Positions 7,681-17,200 of a stretch of 22,565 bases of DNA are shown one piece after another. The stretch is taken from NCBI GenBank assembly GCA_049609225.1, contig JBMYYH010000044.1, forward strand, positions 1-22,565, given 5' to 3'. Within the stretch, counting starts at the first letter, position 1, and every line of letters starts with the position of its first letter. Both the position numbers and the translations under genes were made by a program. The notes beneath the pieces were generated by a model that did no database searches, was not told the DNA's origin, and worked only from the letters and a program-made list of their open reading frames with translations. The DNA comes from GCA-2746235 sp049609225. GTDB lineage: Bacteria; Planctomycetota; UBA1135.

Positions 7681-8937
7681 ATGTTGACTACCCTCCTGCT
7701 CAGCCTCCTGCCTGTCGCCATCCCCGCGCAGGCTGATCTGCCCTACGCCGAGGTCGCTTCCGACGACGTCAGTTTGCACGCTTTCTATGACAGCAAGGCT
7801 GCCAAGGTGCTCGAAGTCGAGAAGGGATTGCCGGTGAAAGTGGTGACGGAGTTGGCGCCTTGGAGCAAGGTGCGTGTGCCCGGCGGTTTGGATGTCTGGG
7901 TGCATAAGGATTACGTCGAGTGGAAAGGTGGCATCGGGCATATCACCGGACGTCGGGTGCGGATCCGACCCATGCCTTCGACCGACGCCTCCTCAACACC
8001 ACTTGGTCATTTCCAGAAGGATGATGAAGTCCAATACCTGAATCAGGATGGGGATTGGTTTCAGGTGCGTGCACCTGAGACGGTTTCGGCTTGGATCTTG
8101 ACCGAGCATCTTGCGACTCATACCCGTGGGAAAGAGGCATGGGAAACCCTGTGGAATGAGGCTGCGTCGAAACGACCGGTGGATCCGAAGGTGGTGCAGG
8201 AAACGGATGAGCCGGAAGGTCCTGCGGGTGTAGAGCCTGCGGATGTGGATCCGGAAACGGTGACCGAAGTCGTCGAGTCGGCCGAGGGTTCTGAAGTCGC
8301 GGTGGAAGCGGAGGCTGCAGCTCCAGTCCTCGAGCGCATGCCACTGTTCCGTGGCGTGGATGTCGCGAAGGATCCGGAAGCGATGCGTCGGAAGGCGAGT
8401 GAGCGTTTGGAGCAGTTGGGCAGTGAAGTGACGCGCGATAGTGCCGCCTGGGATCGACGTCGCTTGGACAACTTGGAGATGGTCTTCGGCAATGTCATTT
8501 GGCACAGCACCAACCTCGAGAGCATCGAAGCTGCGCGCGGATCGTTGACGCGGATCGATGGATTGCGTCGCTTCTACTACAGCCGGTTGGCGGCGGATAT
8601 TCGTCGCGCATTGGCTGCTGATGACAAGGAGACGGCGTCGAAGCTGGAAGCGCAGTTGGCGAAAGAGAAGAAGCCCGTAGTCGAAGATGGAGAAGGCACG
8701 AGCGTCGCGATCGGATGGGTGGAGTACAAGCCATCGGTTCATGCGAACATGCCATTCCGCTTGTCGCGCGGTGGCAGCGAACTACCGATGCACAGCTTCG
8801 ATGGGCATCAAGACCTGAAGGAGTTCGTCGGCCGCGAGATCGTCGTCCGCGGTGTCTGGCGTGAAGAGAAAAAGCTCCAAGCCGGTCGGGTGCTGGCGAT
8901 CACGGAACTGCGCGTGCTGCCGGCACGTGGTCAGTAG
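7681..8937 (+). CDS. Secreted protein with two bacterial SH3 domains
   Basis: The ATG at 7681 begins a clear signal peptide, MLTTLLLSLLPVAIPAQA, with the likely cut after A18. A longer frame from 7558 only adds out-of-frame sequence from the phosphatase gene. Two SH3b-like modules follow: residues about 20-80, ending in LDVWVHKDYVEW, and about 85-140, with GRRVRIRPMPS, GDWFQVRAP and SAWILTEHL. Next come an acidic linker rich in Glu, Val and Pro (about 160-215), a charged helical or coiled-coil region (about 225-330) and a C-terminal beta-rich domain starting IGWVEYKP and ending in LRVLP. SH3b domains commonly bind peptidoglycan or cell-surface ligands, so an envelope role is likely. The stop is followed after 2 bases by the TTG start of the cstA-like gene, so the two genes are probably translated together. 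The specific function is unknown. Confidence 0.82.
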   Translation: MLTTLLLSLLPVAIPAQADLPYAEVASDDVSLHAFYDSKAAKVLEVEKGLPVKVVTELAPWSKVRVPGGLDVWVHKDYVEWKGGIGHITGRRVRIRPMPSTDASSTPLGHFQKDDEVQYLNQDGDWFQVRAPETVSAWILTEHLATHTRGKEAWETLWNEAASKRPVDPKVVQETDEPEGPAGVEPADVDPETVTEVVESAEGSEVAVEAEAAAPVLERMPLFRGVDVAKDPEAMRRKASERLEQLGSEVTRDSAAWDRRRLDNLEMVFGNVIWHSTNLESIEAARGSLTRIDGLRRFYYSRLAADIRRALAADDKETASKLEAQLAKEKKPVVEDGEGTSVAIGWVEYKPSVHANMPFRLSRGGSELPMHSFDGHQDLKEFVGREIVVRGVWREEKKLQAGRVLAITELRVLPARGQ

Positions 8938-8939
8938 GA

Positions 8940-10697
8940 TTGGGACCAGGCCTCGTCACGGCGCTGGCCCTGGTGGGCTACTTCCTTGGCTACCGCTTCT
9001 ACAGCGGTTGGTTGGCGCGTAAGGTCTTTCGCCTGGAAGAGGATGCGGTCACGCCTGCCCACGCGCAGGAGGATGGCATCGACTTCGTGCCGACGCGCCC
9101 TTTGGTGCTGTTCGGTCATCACTATGCCTCGATTGCCGGTTTGGCTCCGATGCTCGGACCGGCCGTGGCGGTGTTCTGGGGTTGGCTGCCCGCTTTGACT
9201 TGGGTGGTCTTGGGTGCCGTCTTCATCGGATGCGTGCACGACTTCAGTGCGCTGGTCCTGAGCGCGCGCCATCGCGGAGAAAGCATCGGTACCTTGTGCG
9301 AAGACATCCTCGGCGGCAAGGCCAAAGGTCTGTTCCTCGCCCTGATTTTCTTCGGCGTATCCCTGGCGATGGGGGTGTTCGTTTTCGTCATCTCCAAACT
9401 GTTCAGTTGGGGCGATGATTTCGATGCCGACGCCCTGGCCATGTCCACCACCAGCTTCCCGCAAGTGGTGATGCCATCCGCAGGGTTGATGCTGGTCGCT
9501 TTGGCGTGTGGCTATCTGCTGTACGTGAAGAAGAAGCCCTTGCTGCCGGTGACTGCTGCAGGATTCGCAAGCCTGCTGACCTTGATCGCCTTGGGTTATC
9601 TGTTTCCGACCCTCGGTCTCAGCCGCGACGCCTGGCCGAGCCAGAACGGTTGGATCTGGATTCTCATGATCTACGCTTTCCTCGCCAGCGTGCTGCCGGT
9701 TTGGTTGTTGTTGCAGGCGCGGGATTTCCTCAACTCGTTGTTGTTGGTGCTGGGCCTGTTGTTGATGTACACCGGCTTCTTCCTCCAAGGCCCGCAGTTC
9801 GACGCACCCGCCTTCAACCCGAATCCAGAAGGCGCGCCGCCCATCCTGCCCTTCGTGTTCATCACCATCGCCTGTGGTGCGGCCAGCGGTTTCCATTCGC
9901 TGGTCGCCAGTGGCACCACGGCGCGCCAGCTCGACAAGGAGACCCACGCCCGACCCATCGGTTACGGCGGCATGGTGGCGGAATCCTTGCTCGGCTTGAT
10001 CGCGGTCTTGGCCTGTGCCTGCGTGATCCCCGGACGCAAGTCGTGGGCTCTGCATTACGCCGATTGGCATGATGCCAACGGCCTCGGCGAGAAGCTCGGT
10101 TTCTTCATCAGCGGTTCGGCATCCTTCATCGGCGGCCTCGGTGTGCCGGTGGAATTGGCCACCACTCTGGTCGCGATGGTGGTGGTGAGCTTCGCCTTGA
10201 CCACTCTGGATTCAGCAACCCGTCTGTTGCGTTTCAACCTGGAAGAGATCGGTGCGGCATGGTCGAAGGGGGTTCTGAAACCCATCGGCGTGTTGTTGAC
10301 CAATCGTTTCATCGCCACCGCGACGGCCTGCGCCGCGATCTCCTTCTTCGCTTTCTTCAAGATCGAGAAGGTGGTCGATGGCGAAGTCCTGGCCACACCC
10401 GCCGGCCTCATCCTGTGGGCGCTGTTCGGCGGCACCAATCAGTTGATCGCCGGCCTCGCCTTGCTCACCGCCACGGTCTACCTCAAACGCAAAGGCCGCA
10501 ACTACTGGCCGCTTGCGATTCCAGCGGTGTTCATGATCTGCATGACCATGTTCGCCTTGGTCAGCAAGGTGCTTGATTTCCAACGCGAAGAGCAGACCTT
10601 GCTGCTGGTCCTAGCCAGCTGCCTGGTGCTGATCGGCGTGGGAGTCGGGGGAACCGCTTTCGTGGCCCTCGGCCGTAGTCCTCAATCGCGACGATAA
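8940..10697 (+). CDS. cstA: Carbon starvation protein CstA family transporter
   Basis: The 585-residue membrane protein shows the hallmark CstA motifs: LGYRFYSGWLARKVF near the start, DFVPTRPLVLFGHHYASIAG, GPAVAVFWGW and CVHDFSALVLSARHRGESIG. A second conserved block contains FVFITIACGAASGFHSLVAS and GTTARQLDKE. About 15 hydrophobic segments follow one another. Family members take up peptides or pyruvate during carbon limitation. It is shorter than the roughly 700-residue E. coli proteins but within the range of other bacteria. The start is a TTG at 8940: no ATG or GTG in frame fits, and translation from this TTG gives the normal N-terminal length. It lies 2 bases after the SH3 gene stop. The 3' end overlaps the convergent tgt gene by 16 bases. 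Confidence 0.92.
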   Translation: MGPGLVTALALVGYFLGYRFYSGWLARKVFRLEEDAVTPAHAQEDGIDFVPTRPLVLFGHHYASIAGLAPMLGPAVAVFWGWLPALTWVVLGAVFIGCVHDFSALVLSARHRGESIGTLCEDILGGKAKGLFLALIFFGVSLAMGVFVFVISKLFSWGDDFDADALAMSTTSFPQVVMPSAGLMLVALACGYLLYVKKKPLLPVTAAGFASLLTLIALGYLFPTLGLSRDAWPSQNGWIWILMIYAFLASVLPVWLLLQARDFLNSLLLVLGLLLMYTGFFLQGPQFDAPAFNPNPEGAPPILPFVFITIACGAASGFHSLVASGTTARQLDKETHARPIGYGGMVAESLLGLIAVLACACVIPGRKSWALHYADWHDANGLGEKLGFFISGSASFIGGLGVPVELATTLVAMVVVSFALTTLDSATRLLRFNLEEIGAAWSKGVLKPIGVLLTNRFIATATACAAISFFAFFKIEKVVDGEVLATPAGLILWALFGGTNQLIAGLALLTATVYLKRKGRNYWPLAIPAVFMICMTMFALVSKVLDFQREEQTLLLVLASCLVLIGVGVGGTAFVALGRSPQSRR

Positions 10698-11809
10698 GCG
10701 GAAACCACCTTCGCGCGTAGCTGCTCAAAGGTGCCATCCGCGATGGCGGCGCGGATGCGCTTCATCAGATCGACCAGGTAGTGCAGGTTGTGATGCGCGA
10801 CCAGCGAGGGCGGCAACAACTCCTTCGCCTTCAAGCCTGCACGGATCGCACCACGGGGTACGCCGGTGAGGCAGGCGTCGCAGGAACAACCGGGCATGAT
10901 GGGCTCGGAATCATCGCGGAAGCGTGCATTGTGCAGATGCAGATTGCCTTCATCGGTAAGGACCGTACCGAAACGACCGCTGCGCGTCGGGTAGACGCAA
11001 TCGAACATGTCGATCCCGCGTGCTACCGACTCCACCAAATCGAGTGGAGTGCCGACACCCATCAGATAACGCGCCTTGTCCTGCGGCAGGACCTTGGTGC
11101 TATGGCGGACGCCATCCATCATCGCATCATGGCCTTCGCCCACGCTGACACCTCCGATGGCATAACCATCGAACTCCATCGCAGTCAAACCCACGGCGCA
11201 TTCTTCCCGCAAGGCCTCAAAGACGCCGCCTTGAACGATGCCGAACTGCGCTTGCTCACTGCTCGCGCCACCGCGCGCATCATGCAGGTCGCGTTGCGTC
11301 CGCGCCCAACGCAAGGTACGTGCGACGGCGCGTTGCACCGTAGCCTGATCACGCGGGTCGGCCGGACATTCATCCAGGATCATCGCGACGTCCGGCTTCA
11401 GTGCAGCTTGCACCGAGAACGCCACTTCCGGAGTCCAGTCCACCATGGCGCCATGCACCGGATGAGCAATCTTCCAGCCACGATCATCCAGCTTCGAGAT
11501 CTCGGCTAGGGAGAAGGCTTGGAAACCACCGGAGTCCGTCAGCACGGGGCCATCCCATGCCATCATCTTGTGCAGACCACCCATCGCCTCGATCGATTCG
11601 ACGCCAGGGCGGGCGAAGAGGTGGAAGCTGTTCGCCAACATCATCTCCACGCCCATGGGACGCAGACGATCCGGCCATGGGCCACGCATCATGCCGCGGG
11701 TTGCCACGGGCATGAAGGTTGGGGTCGACACTTCACCATGTGGTGTCGTCAAAGTGCCGAGGCGGGGACCATCGACGGTCCCTTGATGCAGTTCGAAGCG
11801 GAAGCTCAA
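10682..11809 (-). CDS. tgt: tRNA-guanine (queuine) transglycosylase
   Basis: The 375-residue product exchanges guanine 34 for preQ1 in tRNAs with GUN anticodons, a step of queuosine synthesis. The active site is complete. The general acid/base aspartate D92 lies in LTDSGGFQ and the nucleophile D270 in DMFDCVYPTRSGR. These are 178 residues apart, the same as in the Zymomonas enzyme. Zinc ligands are C308, C310 and C313 (CSCDAC) with H339. The segment after the zinc motif (GVPRGAIRAGLKAKELL) is less typical than the usual YSRAYLRHL-like stretch. The start is a TTG at 11809 that overlaps the upstream spoIID-like stop as TTGA; translation from it gives the normal family N-terminus, and no ATG fits. 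It is the last gene of the ruvB-spoIID-tgt unit and overlaps cstA convergently by 16 bases. Confidence 0.95.
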   Translation of the reverse strand: MSFRFELHQGTVDGPRLGTLTTPHGEVSTPTFMPVATRGMMRGPWPDRLRPMGVEMMLANSFHLFARPGVESIEAMGGLHKMMAWDGPVLTDSGGFQAFSLAEISKLDDRGWKIAHPVHGAMVDWTPEVAFSVQAALKPDVAMILDECPADPRDQATVQRAVARTLRWARTQRDLHDARGGASSEQAQFGIVQGGVFEALREECAVGLTAMEFDGYAIGGVSVGEGHDAMMDGVRHSTKVLPQDKARYLMGVGTPLDLVESVARGIDMFDCVYPTRSGRFGTVLTDEGNLHLHNARFRDDSEPIMPGCSCDACLTGVPRGAIRAGLKAKELLPPSLVAHHNLHYLVDLMKRIRAAIADGTFEQLRAKVVSAYRRD

Positions 11810-13041
11810 GGCGAAGGCGGCAGCAGGAACTCGAGGTCGCTGGTCAATGCGACGACCTCAGCCCCCGGGTAGTAATGCTCCAGGATCTCACGGAAGGAGT
11901 TCCCGGACTTGGAGCTGCGTAGGGTACCTTCCTGGCACAGTCCGACGCCATGCCCATAGCCATGACCGCGGAAAATCACCGCGCCATCTTCCTGCAGGCG
12001 GGCTTCCACCAGTTGAGAGGAAGGAAGGTGCAGGGCCGCTCGCAGCCGCTCGGCCGCCAGGTCCTTATGGCCTTCTTCACCCACCAGACGCACTTCCAGC
12101 AAGCGTCCTGAGGCATCGCGCTCGATGGTGTTGATCTCACGCAGCCATTTGCCGAGGTTGTAGCGTTTTGCCAGGGCATCCAGTTCCGCCGCTTCGATAC
12201 GGCGATCCCAAATACCACGCGGCGTGCGACAAGCCGGCTCGAACGTCCCTGCAAGGGGAGCGATGTCTTCGCGATGGAAACCCGCAGCGAAGGCATTGGC
12301 AGTGCCGCCACCGCAGTTGCGATGGAAGTAAGCCGGCACCAAGCCATCTTCATGACGCAAAACCAATCCACGGGTGGCGTCGATGGCTTCGCGAGCCTGC
12401 CAGGTGTGGTAATCGGAACCACGGAAGACTTGGTCGAAGGTGTCGTCGCGCAAAGCACGTTTGCGTCCGCGCTTCTCCAAGGCATAGGTGCGGGCGGCAA
12501 CTGCCTGCGCACGCAAGGCCTCTTGTGCACCTTCGCGTTGACTCGGCATCTCGCCGCAGACTACGCCAAGCACATACTCCTCCAGGCTCAACTCCAAGGA
12601 CAAGTCCAGCCCCGTGATCAGACCACGATCATTACGATGACTGCGGATATGCAAGCGCCCTGGATAGGTCAGCGAGTCGATGCGTAAGGCATGATCGCCT
12701 TCGGTCTCGAGCACCACATGTTCGCGCATGGTCTGATAGGCCCCGAGTTGCGGTCCAGTCTCATGCGCGAGCAGTTGGCCGCGGAAACTGCTGCGCTCCG
12801 GCAGCAACACGCGGGTTGGGTCATCGCCATCGCGCAGGCGATAACGGCCCACCACTTCCAGATCGAGGGTGCTGCGGCCGCTCAAGGACATCAAGCGCAC
12901 CGTGATGGTTGGATCCAACAACGGCGCCGGTTCCTTGAGGCTCGGCTGGGGCGTCGGTTCCTCACTGCACCCGCGGCCGATGCCGAACAGGACGGCCACC
13001 AGCCCGAGGGTGATGCCAAGACGCCGCACGAGTGGATTCAT
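11806..13041 (-). CDS. SpoIID/LytB-domain protein (peptidoglycan lytic transglycosylase-like)
   Basis: The 411-residue protein has a single N-terminal hydrophobic segment (residues about 8-24) that should anchor it in the membrane, followed by a variable region and a full SpoIID domain. Domain markers are LEEYVLGVVCGEMPS (candidate catalytic E164), ALRAQAVAARTYAL, DQVFRGSDYHTWQ, AIDATRGLVL, HRNCGGGTANAF and GHGYGHGVGLCQEG near the end. SpoIID cleaves glycan strands lacking stem peptides during engulfment in Bacillus; in bacteria that do not sporulate the domain probably serves general cell-wall remodelling. Its ATG overlaps the ruvB stop by ATGA and its stop overlaps the tgt TTG. I see no sporulation genes here, so I do not assign the spoIID symbol. 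Confidence 0.9.
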   Translation of the reverse strand: MNPLVRRLGITLGLVAVLFGIGRGCSEEPTPQPSLKEPAPLLDPTITVRLMSLSGRSTLDLEVVGRYRLRDGDDPTRVLLPERSSFRGQLLAHETGPQLGAYQTMREHVVLETEGDHALRIDSLTYPGRLHIRSHRNDRGLITGLDLSLELSLEEYVLGVVCGEMPSQREGAQEALRAQAVAARTYALEKRGRKRALRDDTFDQVFRGSDYHTWQAREAIDATRGLVLRHEDGLVPAYFHRNCGGGTANAFAAGFHREDIAPLAGTFEPACRTPRGIWDRRIEAAELDALAKRYNLGKWLREINTIERDASGRLLEVRLVGEEGHKDLAAERLRAALHLPSSQLVEARLQEDGAVIFRGHGYGHGVGLCQEGTLRSSKSGNSFREILEHYYPGAEVVALTSDLEFLLPPSP

Positions 13042-14060
13042 GCTTCCGTCGACCCGCTCGTTGGGGGAGGCTCTTTGCCTACGACCTTCCAGCCTTCTGG
13101 ACTCAGGATGCGCCCTTGCGGTGTGCGCTGCAGCAATCCCTGACGAATCAACCAGGGCTCGATGACGTCAGCCAAGGTGTCTTCCGCCTCTTCGACGGCC
13201 ACGGCAAGGTTCTTCAAGCCCAATGGACCTCCATGTGCTTGCGCCAAGGCCTGCAGTACGCGTCGGTCCGGACGCTCCAGACCGCGTGCATCAATCTCCA
13301 GCATCGAGAAGGTCCGCGCGACGACTTCCTCATCGATGCGACCTTCATTTTCCAACTGCGCAATATCGCGCGCGCGACGCAACAGGCGGTTGGCAATGCG
13401 TGGCGTGCCCCGTGCATGACGCGCCAACTTGGCGGCACTCGGACCATCCAACTCGGTCTTCAAGAGGGCAGCAGACCGTGCAAGAATGAGGCCGAGGGCG
13501 TCTTCCGAATACGGTTCGAAGCGGAGGTGATGCCCGAAGCGCGACCGGAAGGGCGGCGTGAGCAAAGCTTCGCGGGTAGTCGCGCCGATCAGGGTGAAGG
13601 GCTGCAGATCCAGCTTCAGGAGCCGCGCGTGCACGCCACTGTCGAAGGTCCATTCGATCTGGAAGCGATCCATGGCACCGTAGAGATATTCCTCCACCTC
13701 GGTGGGCAGGCGGTGGATCTCATCGATGAACAAGAGCGTGTTGGGCTCGAGTTGGCTGAGGATGCCGACCAGGTCGCGTGCCTTGGTCAGGGCTGGGCCG
13801 CTGGTCATCTTCAGCGGATGCCCCGATTCCTGCGCCATGGCCATCGCCAGCGAAGTCTTGCCCAGACCCGGCAGGCCGGTGAACAGGAGGTGCTCGAGGG
13901 TGTCTTGGCGTTGCGCGGATGCCCGCAGCATCAGCCGCAGGGGTTCGAGCAGGGATTCCTGGCCGAGGAACTCCTGAAAGTCCTTGGGCTGGAGGCCACG
14001 TTCGAATTCGCGTTCTCCACGCTCCGCAAGGTTGGAGTCGAAGGTGGAGGACGAAGTCAT
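13038..14060 (-). CDS. ruvB: Holliday junction branch migration ATPase RuvB
   Basis: From the ATG at 14060 the protein has 340 residues, normal for RuvB. The family entry motif LQPKDFQEFLGQ is at about residues 23-34, Walker A GLPGLGKTSLA at 62-72, and Walker B LLFIDEIHRLP at 109-119. The RuvA-contact hairpin region follows, then sensor 1 IGATTRE, the arginine-finger region PFRSRFG and sensor 2 GTPRIANRLLRRARD. The C-terminal winged helix has EPWLIRQGLLQRTPQGR. The second residue of Walker A is Leu instead of the usual Pro, a mild change. A frame extension to a TTG at 14102 is possible but adds 14 unconserved residues. RuvB hexamers drive branch migration with RuvA; neither ruvA nor ruvC is in the window. 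It is first in an overlapping operon with the spoIID-like gene and tgt. Confidence 0.96.
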   Translation of the reverse strand: MTSSSTFDSNLAERGEREFERGLQPKDFQEFLGQESLLEPLRLMLRASAQRQDTLEHLLFTGLPGLGKTSLAMAMAQESGHPLKMTSGPALTKARDLVGILSQLEPNTLLFIDEIHRLPTEVEEYLYGAMDRFQIEWTFDSGVHARLLKLDLQPFTLIGATTREALLTPPFRSRFGHHLRFEPYSEDALGLILARSAALLKTELDGPSAAKLARHARGTPRIANRLLRRARDIAQLENEGRIDEEVVARTFSMLEIDARGLERPDRRVLQALAQAHGGPLGLKNLAVAVEEAEDTLADVIEPWLIRQGLLQRTPQGRILSPEGWKVVGKEPPPTSGSTEA

Positions 14061-14101
14061 GACCCGATTTTGCCGCGCGGAGACCGCAATTTCCAGCCTC
14101 A

Positions 14102-14118
14102 ACCGCAGACTGTGCGGT
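14102..14118. promoter_or_regulatory. Perfect inverted repeat, candidate activator or repressor site
   Basis: ACCGCA, five bases, TGCGGT. The dyad lies about 70 bases upstream of the sigma-54-like element, a usual distance for an enhancer-binding protein, and 42 bases upstream of the ruvB ATG. It includes TGTGCGG, whose complement CCGCACA appears at 17397-17403 upstream of the second paralogue. Short dyads occur by chance in GC-rich DNA, so this is only a candidate. Confidence 0.3.
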
Positions 14119-14185
14119 CACGCGTGAATTCGCTCGGCGAAGTAAGGCAGAGCACCTTCTAAGCCTTGGATTCCGGGATTCCCAG

Positions 14186-14201
14186 TTGGCATGTGGATTG
14201 C
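14186..14201 (+). promoter_or_regulatory. Sigma-54-like (-24/-12) promoter of propeller protein 1
   Basis: TTGGCATG, four bases, TTGC matches the RpoN consensus TTGGCACG-N4-TTGC at all fixed positions but one. The invariant GG and GC are separated by exactly 10 bases. The predicted start of transcription is near 14212, giving a leader of about 25 bases before the ATG at 14237. The same element, with different flanks, precedes the neighbouring paralogue. Confidence 0.6.
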
Positions 14202-14236
14202 GTCTGTGCGGATGTTCTTTTGACCCGCAATCCAAA

Positions 14237-17200
14237 ATGCGCCATACACGCTCCCTGATGATCTCCAGCCTCAGTGCTGGCACCTTCCTCTTTGCCTCAT
14301 GTATCGGAGGTAGTAGCTCCGGCTCCGGCAGCGACCAGGATCCCTTTGCCACGACGGCCTCGATGCAGATCGTCGATGTCAGCAATGGCTTCGGTCGATT
14401 GCTTCCGCACACGGTTGCGGTTGCGGATCCGCTCACTGGACTTGCCACCTCGCAGGTGGTCGAGATTCGCACGATGGAGGAACTGCTCGACCATCCACCG
14501 ACGGAGCTCAATCCCGTCCAACCTACGGTTTCATGGCCGCAGGCAGCGGTGGATCCAGCCAACCGCCCTGGCAATCATTATCTGGCGGTACGCTTTTCGC
14601 GTAGCTTGATGACCAACTCGGTGCTCGACACCAGTGCCAGTGGTTTGGCCAGTTCTGGTTTGTCCGGTTCGATTTCCTTGGTCGCCTATGACCAAGAGAC
14701 TGGATTGAGTGTGCTGGTTTCGGGACGCGCTTTCATCAATGGCCAAACGCCAGCCTTGAATGGACAAGGCCTTGAGACTTGGGTGCGTCGAGATGGCAGC
14801 AATCAGGTTGCAGCCGCCAACCTCGCTGCGGCGGGGGAAGAACGCAGACCCGGCTTAGGCTTTCCAGGCACAGGCAGTCGTGCCGATGTGTCCCACGGAT
14901 TCCCGGGAGCCGGCAATCTGGTGCGGCCCGATACCTTCGTCTTCGTCGCCGACAGTGACCAAGACCTCTCCACCTTCGAGACTTTCCCGGCCGACGTCAT
15001 CCTGCGGGTGGAAATTCAAGGCAATACCACCATGGAAGGTGATGCGCGGGTCGTTGGCGGTGTGCGTAGCCGCGACGGCAAGTTTCTGGAGCAAGGCGGT
15101 GCGGTGACCAGTCGTGTGGGCGCCGATTTGGATCCGCCGAAGGTCCTGTTGGATGGACTCGGAGGGCAGCCGGTCCTGTATCCACCGGACCTATCCTCCG
15201 ATCGCCCGTGTGATCAGAGCATTCGATTCCGTTTCGACGAATCCTGTCAGCCCTATGCGATTGGACCTTTGCCGGGTTTGGTGCCGCCAGCCTTGTCGAA
15301 TGAGTTCAACGTGGAGTTCCTGCCGCCCGTGGCGCCTGGTTCCCCACCTCCTGGGCAGACGATTTCCGTGCCATACACGGTAGTGCCGATCAGTCCTTTC
15401 GACTTCACGACGTATGAGGTCGTGCCGGTCGTGCCCTTCCCGGGCAGCGATCCTTTCGGTGCGCAGGCGGAAGCCACAGTGACCTTTTTCCATCAGGCGG
15501 CCGTCGATCTTGCGGGCAATCAAGATCCTTCCACCACCGAGCAGACCGCGACGCACTTCTCGATCGGCAGCGCTTGTTCCGGATTGGTCAACGTGCCGGT
15601 AGCGCCGGGCGCGATCTACATTGGAGCCAATGGCGGTTTGGATGCCTCCGGCCTCTATGTGATCGACCTGGATGGTTATGGACAGGGGACCGGGGATCCC
15701 ACTTTTGATGCGACCAACACTCTGTTCAATGTGGTTTACAACCAATATGGCGAGGCCATCTCTGGCGATATCGCCAAGTTTCGTTTCAACCCGAACCTGC
15801 AGGTGCCGGGTTTGTTCCCGCCGTTGTCTGCCGACACCACCAGTCTGGCCGGCGGTTCAGCTGGTGTCTTCACGTTATCCAAAGACTCCACCTTGCGTTC
15901 GCAGTTGATCGGCGGCGACCAGGTCGGCCAAGTCTTGGATATGCAGTTGGGGCATCCTCTGGACATCGCCTTCAATAACTTCGATTGCCGTTCCGGTGGA
16001 CGCAACCTTTGCGCTTCGGCAGCACTGCAACGGCATCCGTTCTCTGGAGCGGCGCAAGGCAATGGCATTTCGTCGGCACCGCATCCGAACCCGCCGCGCC
16101 TGCGTTTGGCTCCAAGTTGCTTCTCACCCTTGATTCAAGCGGAAGAACCGACGGCAGTGAGTGCGTCGCGCAATGCGTTGATGGTGGGGGGCGATGCCTT
16201 TGGAACCAACGGTGGCCATGGGCCGACCGGGCTCTTGACCAACAACATCCAATACCAAGGTTCCAACTTCTCCGGTCCGGCACCGACGCAGGCGGGGTGT
16301 CCGACCTTCGTGATGCGTCAGCAGGTGGGGCATTTCCTTTATGTCTTGGATGGTGAGGGAGAGGAGATCGTGGTGCTCAACAGCAATCGCATGACGGTGT
16401 TGGATCGGATTCCCGTTTCGTCGCCGCGTGACCTCGCGATGGCACCGGACTTGAATCTCATGGCCATCACCAACCACGGCCCGAACACGGTGAGCTTCCT
16501 GGACACCGATCCCGATTCACCGACCTTCCATCAGATCATCAAAGTCACCGACCTCATCGATGTGGTGGATAACCGCACGGGCGATGGTCCAACCGAAGTG
16601 GTCTGGCAGCCCGATGGGGAGGACATCCTCGTGTTGTGCGAACGCTCCGGCTCCTTGGCCTTGATCTCGGGGGCCGACCTGCGCACGCGCAAGGTGATTC
16701 CCGGATTGGATGCACCGAAGCTTCTTGCGGTCACCGATCGCGGGACCAACTTCGCATTCAGCACCGGCCTCTATTACGCCTACATCGTGTCGGAGTCCGG
16801 GCGCATGTCGATCTTCGAGTCCGGCCCCGACGGCATCCAGGGCATTGGCTTCGATGACTTTGTGGGGGCACCCTCGCTCGATGGCCGCACCGGCTTTCCC
16901 AACCCAACCGCGATCATGATCGATCCGAACAGCGCGCAGCATGGCGTCTATGTGGCCTACTCCGAGAACGGCCAGGCCATGGTCGACCTCTTGTGGTTGG
17001 ACAATGCGCCGACCGGCCCACGCACCCTGCGCAATCTGCCGGGCACCGTGGTGGACCCGAACCGACGGAGTAAGGAGTGGAAACTGCAGCGCCATTTCTC
17101 GGGCAGCTTCACCTCCGGGGCCATTTTGGACCTGGCACTCGATGATTTGACCAACTTTGGCGACACCTCCCAGGCCCTCAGCGCAGGCTACGGTGGGGCG

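Larger units (their letters stand above)
14061..14236. other. Divergent intergenic region between ruvB and propeller protein 1
   Basis: These 176 bases separate the ruvB operon (minus) from the first large paralogue (plus). They hold the sigma-54-like element at 14186-14201 and a perfect dyad, ACCGCA-N5-TGCGGT, at 14102-14118. Another TGTGCGG copy occurs at 14205-14211, close to the expected transcription start. I see no convincing -35/-10 pair for ruvB. Confidence 0.6.

Noticed and set aside
14186..14236. TTG start for propeller protein 1 at 14186
   Set aside because: It would begin inside the sigma-54-like element and place 17 residues before a normal signal peptide.
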